Shown: positions 5,988 to 7,390 of the stretch, piece by piece
Position numbering within the stretch: the stretch's first letter is position 1
How the letters are laid out: each line of letters starts with the position of its first letter
Origin: Ilumatobacteraceae bacterium
GTDB lineage: Bacteria; Actinomycetota; Acidimicrobiia; Acidimicrobiales; Ilumatobacteraceae
Reading direction: 5' to 3'
Assembly (NCBI GenBank): GCA_025456105.1
Contig: JALOLG010000064.1
Coordinates: forward strand, 1-7,390
DNA: 7,390 nt
Made by a program: the position numbers and the translations under genes
Notes under the pieces: generated by a model
Told to the model about the DNA's origin: nothing
The model's database searches: none
The model's input: only the letters and a program-made list of their open reading frames with translations

Positions 5988-6918
5988 GCGCGCCGTCGAT
6001 CGCGGCGACGGCGAACGCCGTCACGAGCGGCGTGCTGCCGAAGAACCCGTGCCGGCGACCGAAGCGGTAGAGCGCGTGCGCTGGCCACGAGCCGTCGTCG
6101 AGCTGCTGGTCGAGGAGCGCCGTGAGATCGGCGTCGGCCGCCAGCCCGAGATGCGCGGCGGCGGTGCTGCGCATCGCACGATCGAGCGCGATGTCGGAGG
6201 CGCCGAGCCGGGCCGTCACCACGGGGCGCAGCGGCTCTCCGACGCGCTCGCGCAGCTCGTCGGACACTGCGACGAGTCGGCTGGCGAACACGACCAGGGC
6301 GTCGGGGGAGGGGTAGTAGCGCGTGCCGTCGACGGCACCGCCCGCCGCGAGCACCGAGGCCAGGTGGTCGATCGTGGGGCCGGCACGGTGGAGGTCGCCC
6401 GACAGCGCGAGCAGGTGCAGGACGTTCGCGCACACCGCGGCGTCGACGTACCGGCGCTCGCCGGCCGGCGGGAGGTACACCTCGATCACGCCGTGATCGT
6501 CGACGTTGTCGACGATCCGGTCGATCGTGCGGCGCATCGGCTCGTCGGCGGTCGTGCCGCGTCGCAGCAGGGCCGACAGCCCGACGGCCGTGGTGTCGAC
6601 GTCGGTGGGCAGCAGATCCGGCTCGAACATGAAGTCGAGGTGCCCGGCGGGATCGCGGCGGTCCGCCACCAGCGCGGCCAGGCGCACGGCGACCGGGTCG
6701 TCGGGGCGCAGTGCGTAGGCGAGCTCCAGCACGACCGCGGAGGTGAAGATCTCCAGCGGCCAGTCGTCGCGGTCGCCGAAGTAGGTCGACGGGTGCTCGA
6801 CGGGGCGCGACATGTCGGGCGTCTCGCTGATGCTGCTCTGGAAGCCCACGTCGGTGACCGTCGCGGCGAGGTGGTCGAGGGCACGGCCGCGGGCGTCGTC
6901 GAGTCGGTCGGGACTCAC
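5968..6918 (-). CDS. single-domain terpenoid-cyclase-like alpha/alpha-toroid protein
   Basis: This 316-residue protein looks like one (alpha/alpha)6 barrel of the prenyltransferase / squalene-hopene cyclase type. Helical repeats run from about residue 54 (WPLEIFTSAVVLELAYAL) to the C-terminus. LPTDVDTTAVGLSALL (103-118) contains DVDTT (106-110), a variant of the class II cyclase DxDD acid motif that keeps the middle Asp108. QLDDGSW (272-278) fits the QxxxGxW QW motif. DGTRYYPSPDALVVFASRL (197-215) looks like another repeat. True class II cyclases have two such domains and 500 or more residues, so catalysis is uncertain; binding of a prenyl substrate is the cautious reading. The start is GTG at 6918, overlapping the UbiA stop as GTGA, with no clear Shine-Dalgarno sequence. 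This suggests coupled translation and a shared pathway. Confidence 0.72.
   Translation of the reverse strand: MSPDRLDDARGRALDHLAATVTDVGFQSSISETPDMSRPVEHPSTYFGDRDDWPLEIFTSAVVLELAYALRPDDPVAVRLAALVADRRDPAGHLDFMFEPDLLPTDVDTTAVGLSALLRRGTTADEPMRRTIDRIVDNVDDHGVIEVYLPPAGERRYVDAAVCANVLHLLALSGDLHRAGPTIDHLASVLAAGGAVDGTRYYPSPDALVVFASRLVAVSDELRERVGEPLRPVVTARLGASDIALDRAMRSTAAAHLGLAADADLTALLDQQLDDGSWPAHALYRFGRRHGFFGSTPLVTAFAVAAIDGALSADAR
5991..6022 (+). terminator. three-arm hairpin region just after the phosphatase stop
   Basis: CGCCGTCG (5991-5998) pairs perfectly with CGACGGCG (6006-6013) across a 7-nt loop. GACGGCG (6007-6013) can instead pair with CGCCGTC (6016-6022). The middle arm can therefore form either of two exclusive stems, starting 4 nt after the phosphatase stop. 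No T-run follows. It lies within the last codons of the opposing toroid gene, so coding constraint on that gene is an alternative explanation. A role in ending or protecting the phosphatase transcript is inferred. Confidence 0.35.
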
Positions 6919-7390
6919 ACGGGTGTCCAGTCGGTGGTGGCCGCGAGCATCACGAGGCCGGCACCGTAGACGAGGGCCGTCGCCACCAGCGCCCAGGTCA
7001 GGCCCGCCGGCCGCCCATCGGGCCGCCACCAGCCCAGGCGGTGCAGCAGCGTCGGCACGTAGAGCAGCGCGAGCGGGACCATCGCAGGTGGGACGTCGCC
7101 GGTGGCCTGGGCCACTGCGGCGAGCAGCACCGTCGCGAGGGCAGACGCTCGCAGCAGCGCCGTGGCGCGCCGCCGGCCGACGCGAGTGGAGAACGTGCCG
7201 CCCGAGTGCTCGTCGGTGTCGAGGTCGCGCAGCTGCTGCTCGAGCTGGCCGCCCAGCGACACCACGGCGAGCAGCGCGACGATCACGACGTCGAGCGTCG
7301 ACACGTCGACATCGATCAGCAGCAGCGGGATCACGTAGGGGTACGTGAGCGCGAACGCGGCGTGCAGGACCAGGTCGACGCCCGGCACGT
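6915..7390 (-). CDS. UbiA-family membrane prenyltransferase, C-terminal part, 5' end cut by the window
   Basis: UbiA proteins transfer a prenyl chain from a diphosphate to an aromatic, polar or lipid acceptor inside the membrane. The visible 158 residues hold about five hydrophobic segments: around FALTYPYVIPLLLI, VVIVALLAVVSLGG, ALATVLLAAVA, VPLALLYVPTLLH and LVATALVYGAGLVML. Between the second and third lies LRDLDTDEHSGGTFSTRVGR, the second Asp-rich motif (DxxxD, Mg2+-diphosphate binding) with the usual following Gly, Thr and RxGRRRA. The first Asp-rich motif would be in the missing N-terminal half. A GTG at 7388 is probably an internal valine, because a family member starting there would lack half its helices. 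The acceptor cannot be told; menaquinone, heme O, carotenoid and archaeal-type lipid enzymes all share this motif. Confidence 0.85.
   Translation of the reverse strand, partial: VPGVDLVLHAAFALTYPYVIPLLLIDVDVSTLDVVIVALLAVVSLGGQLEQQLRDLDTDEHSGGTFSTRVGRRRATALLRASALATVLLAAVAQATGDVPPAMVPLALLYVPTLLHRLGWWRPDGRPAGLTWALVATALVYGAGLVMLAATTDWTPV

Noticed and set aside
7386..7388. GTG as the start of the UbiA gene
   Set aside because: It would leave a protein with only about five helices and no first Asp-rich motif, so the gene almost certainly begins beyond the right edge.
1..7390. Mobile element, defence system, CRISPR or biosynthetic-toxin locus
   Set aside because: No transposase, integrase, nuclease, direct-repeat array, tRNA or attachment-like repeat was found; base composition and coding style look uniform throughout, as in a core chromosome region.

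Overview
The window is a very GC-rich, densely coded stretch of bacterial chromosome. Several genes start with GTG, neighbouring genes overlap by 4 nt, and at least one gene looks leaderless. This fits a high-GC actinobacterium; the gene content and the acidic proteins suggest an Acidimicrobiia-like lineage, but that is an inference from style and not a proven placement. No rRNA, tRNA, CRISPR array, transposase or long repeat was seen.

Left part (1-4354, all on the minus strand, read right to left). An acetyl-CoA synthetase (acs) is followed by the alpha and beta subunits of a thiamine-diphosphate 2-oxoacid dehydrogenase E1, then by a lipoyl-domain E2 that runs off the left edge. Each junction is a 4-nt ATGA or GTGA overlap, so the genes are probably translationally coupled. 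A 10-codon mini-ORF with its own -10-like box ends in the same kind of overlap with acs. Together the genes make a cassette for acetyl-CoA formation: acetate plus ATP through Acs, and pyruvate (or possibly acetoin) through E1/E2. The E3 dihydrolipoamide dehydrogenase and the E2 catalytic core are not in view.

Middle part (4355-5987). Two unrecognised, strongly acidic proteins of 189 and 88 residues lie in tandem on the minus strand. An inositol-monophosphatase-family enzyme reads away from them on the plus strand. The two divergent GTG codons are separated by only 24 bp. In that gap, -10-like hexamers on opposite strands share one TA step, which suggests a compact bidirectional promoter that produces leaderless mRNAs.

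Right part (5968-7390, minus strand). The C-terminal half of a UbiA-family membrane prenyltransferase enters from the right edge. It overlaps by 4 nt a 316-residue single-domain alpha/alpha-toroid protein with a DxDTT motif and a QW-like motif, as in terpene cyclases. This gene's 3' end overlaps the phosphatase gene by 20 bp, tail to tail. The UbiA/toroid pair is the best candidate here for an undescribed isoprenoid-modifying system. The bidirectional promoter and the acs mini-ORF are the best regulatory observations.
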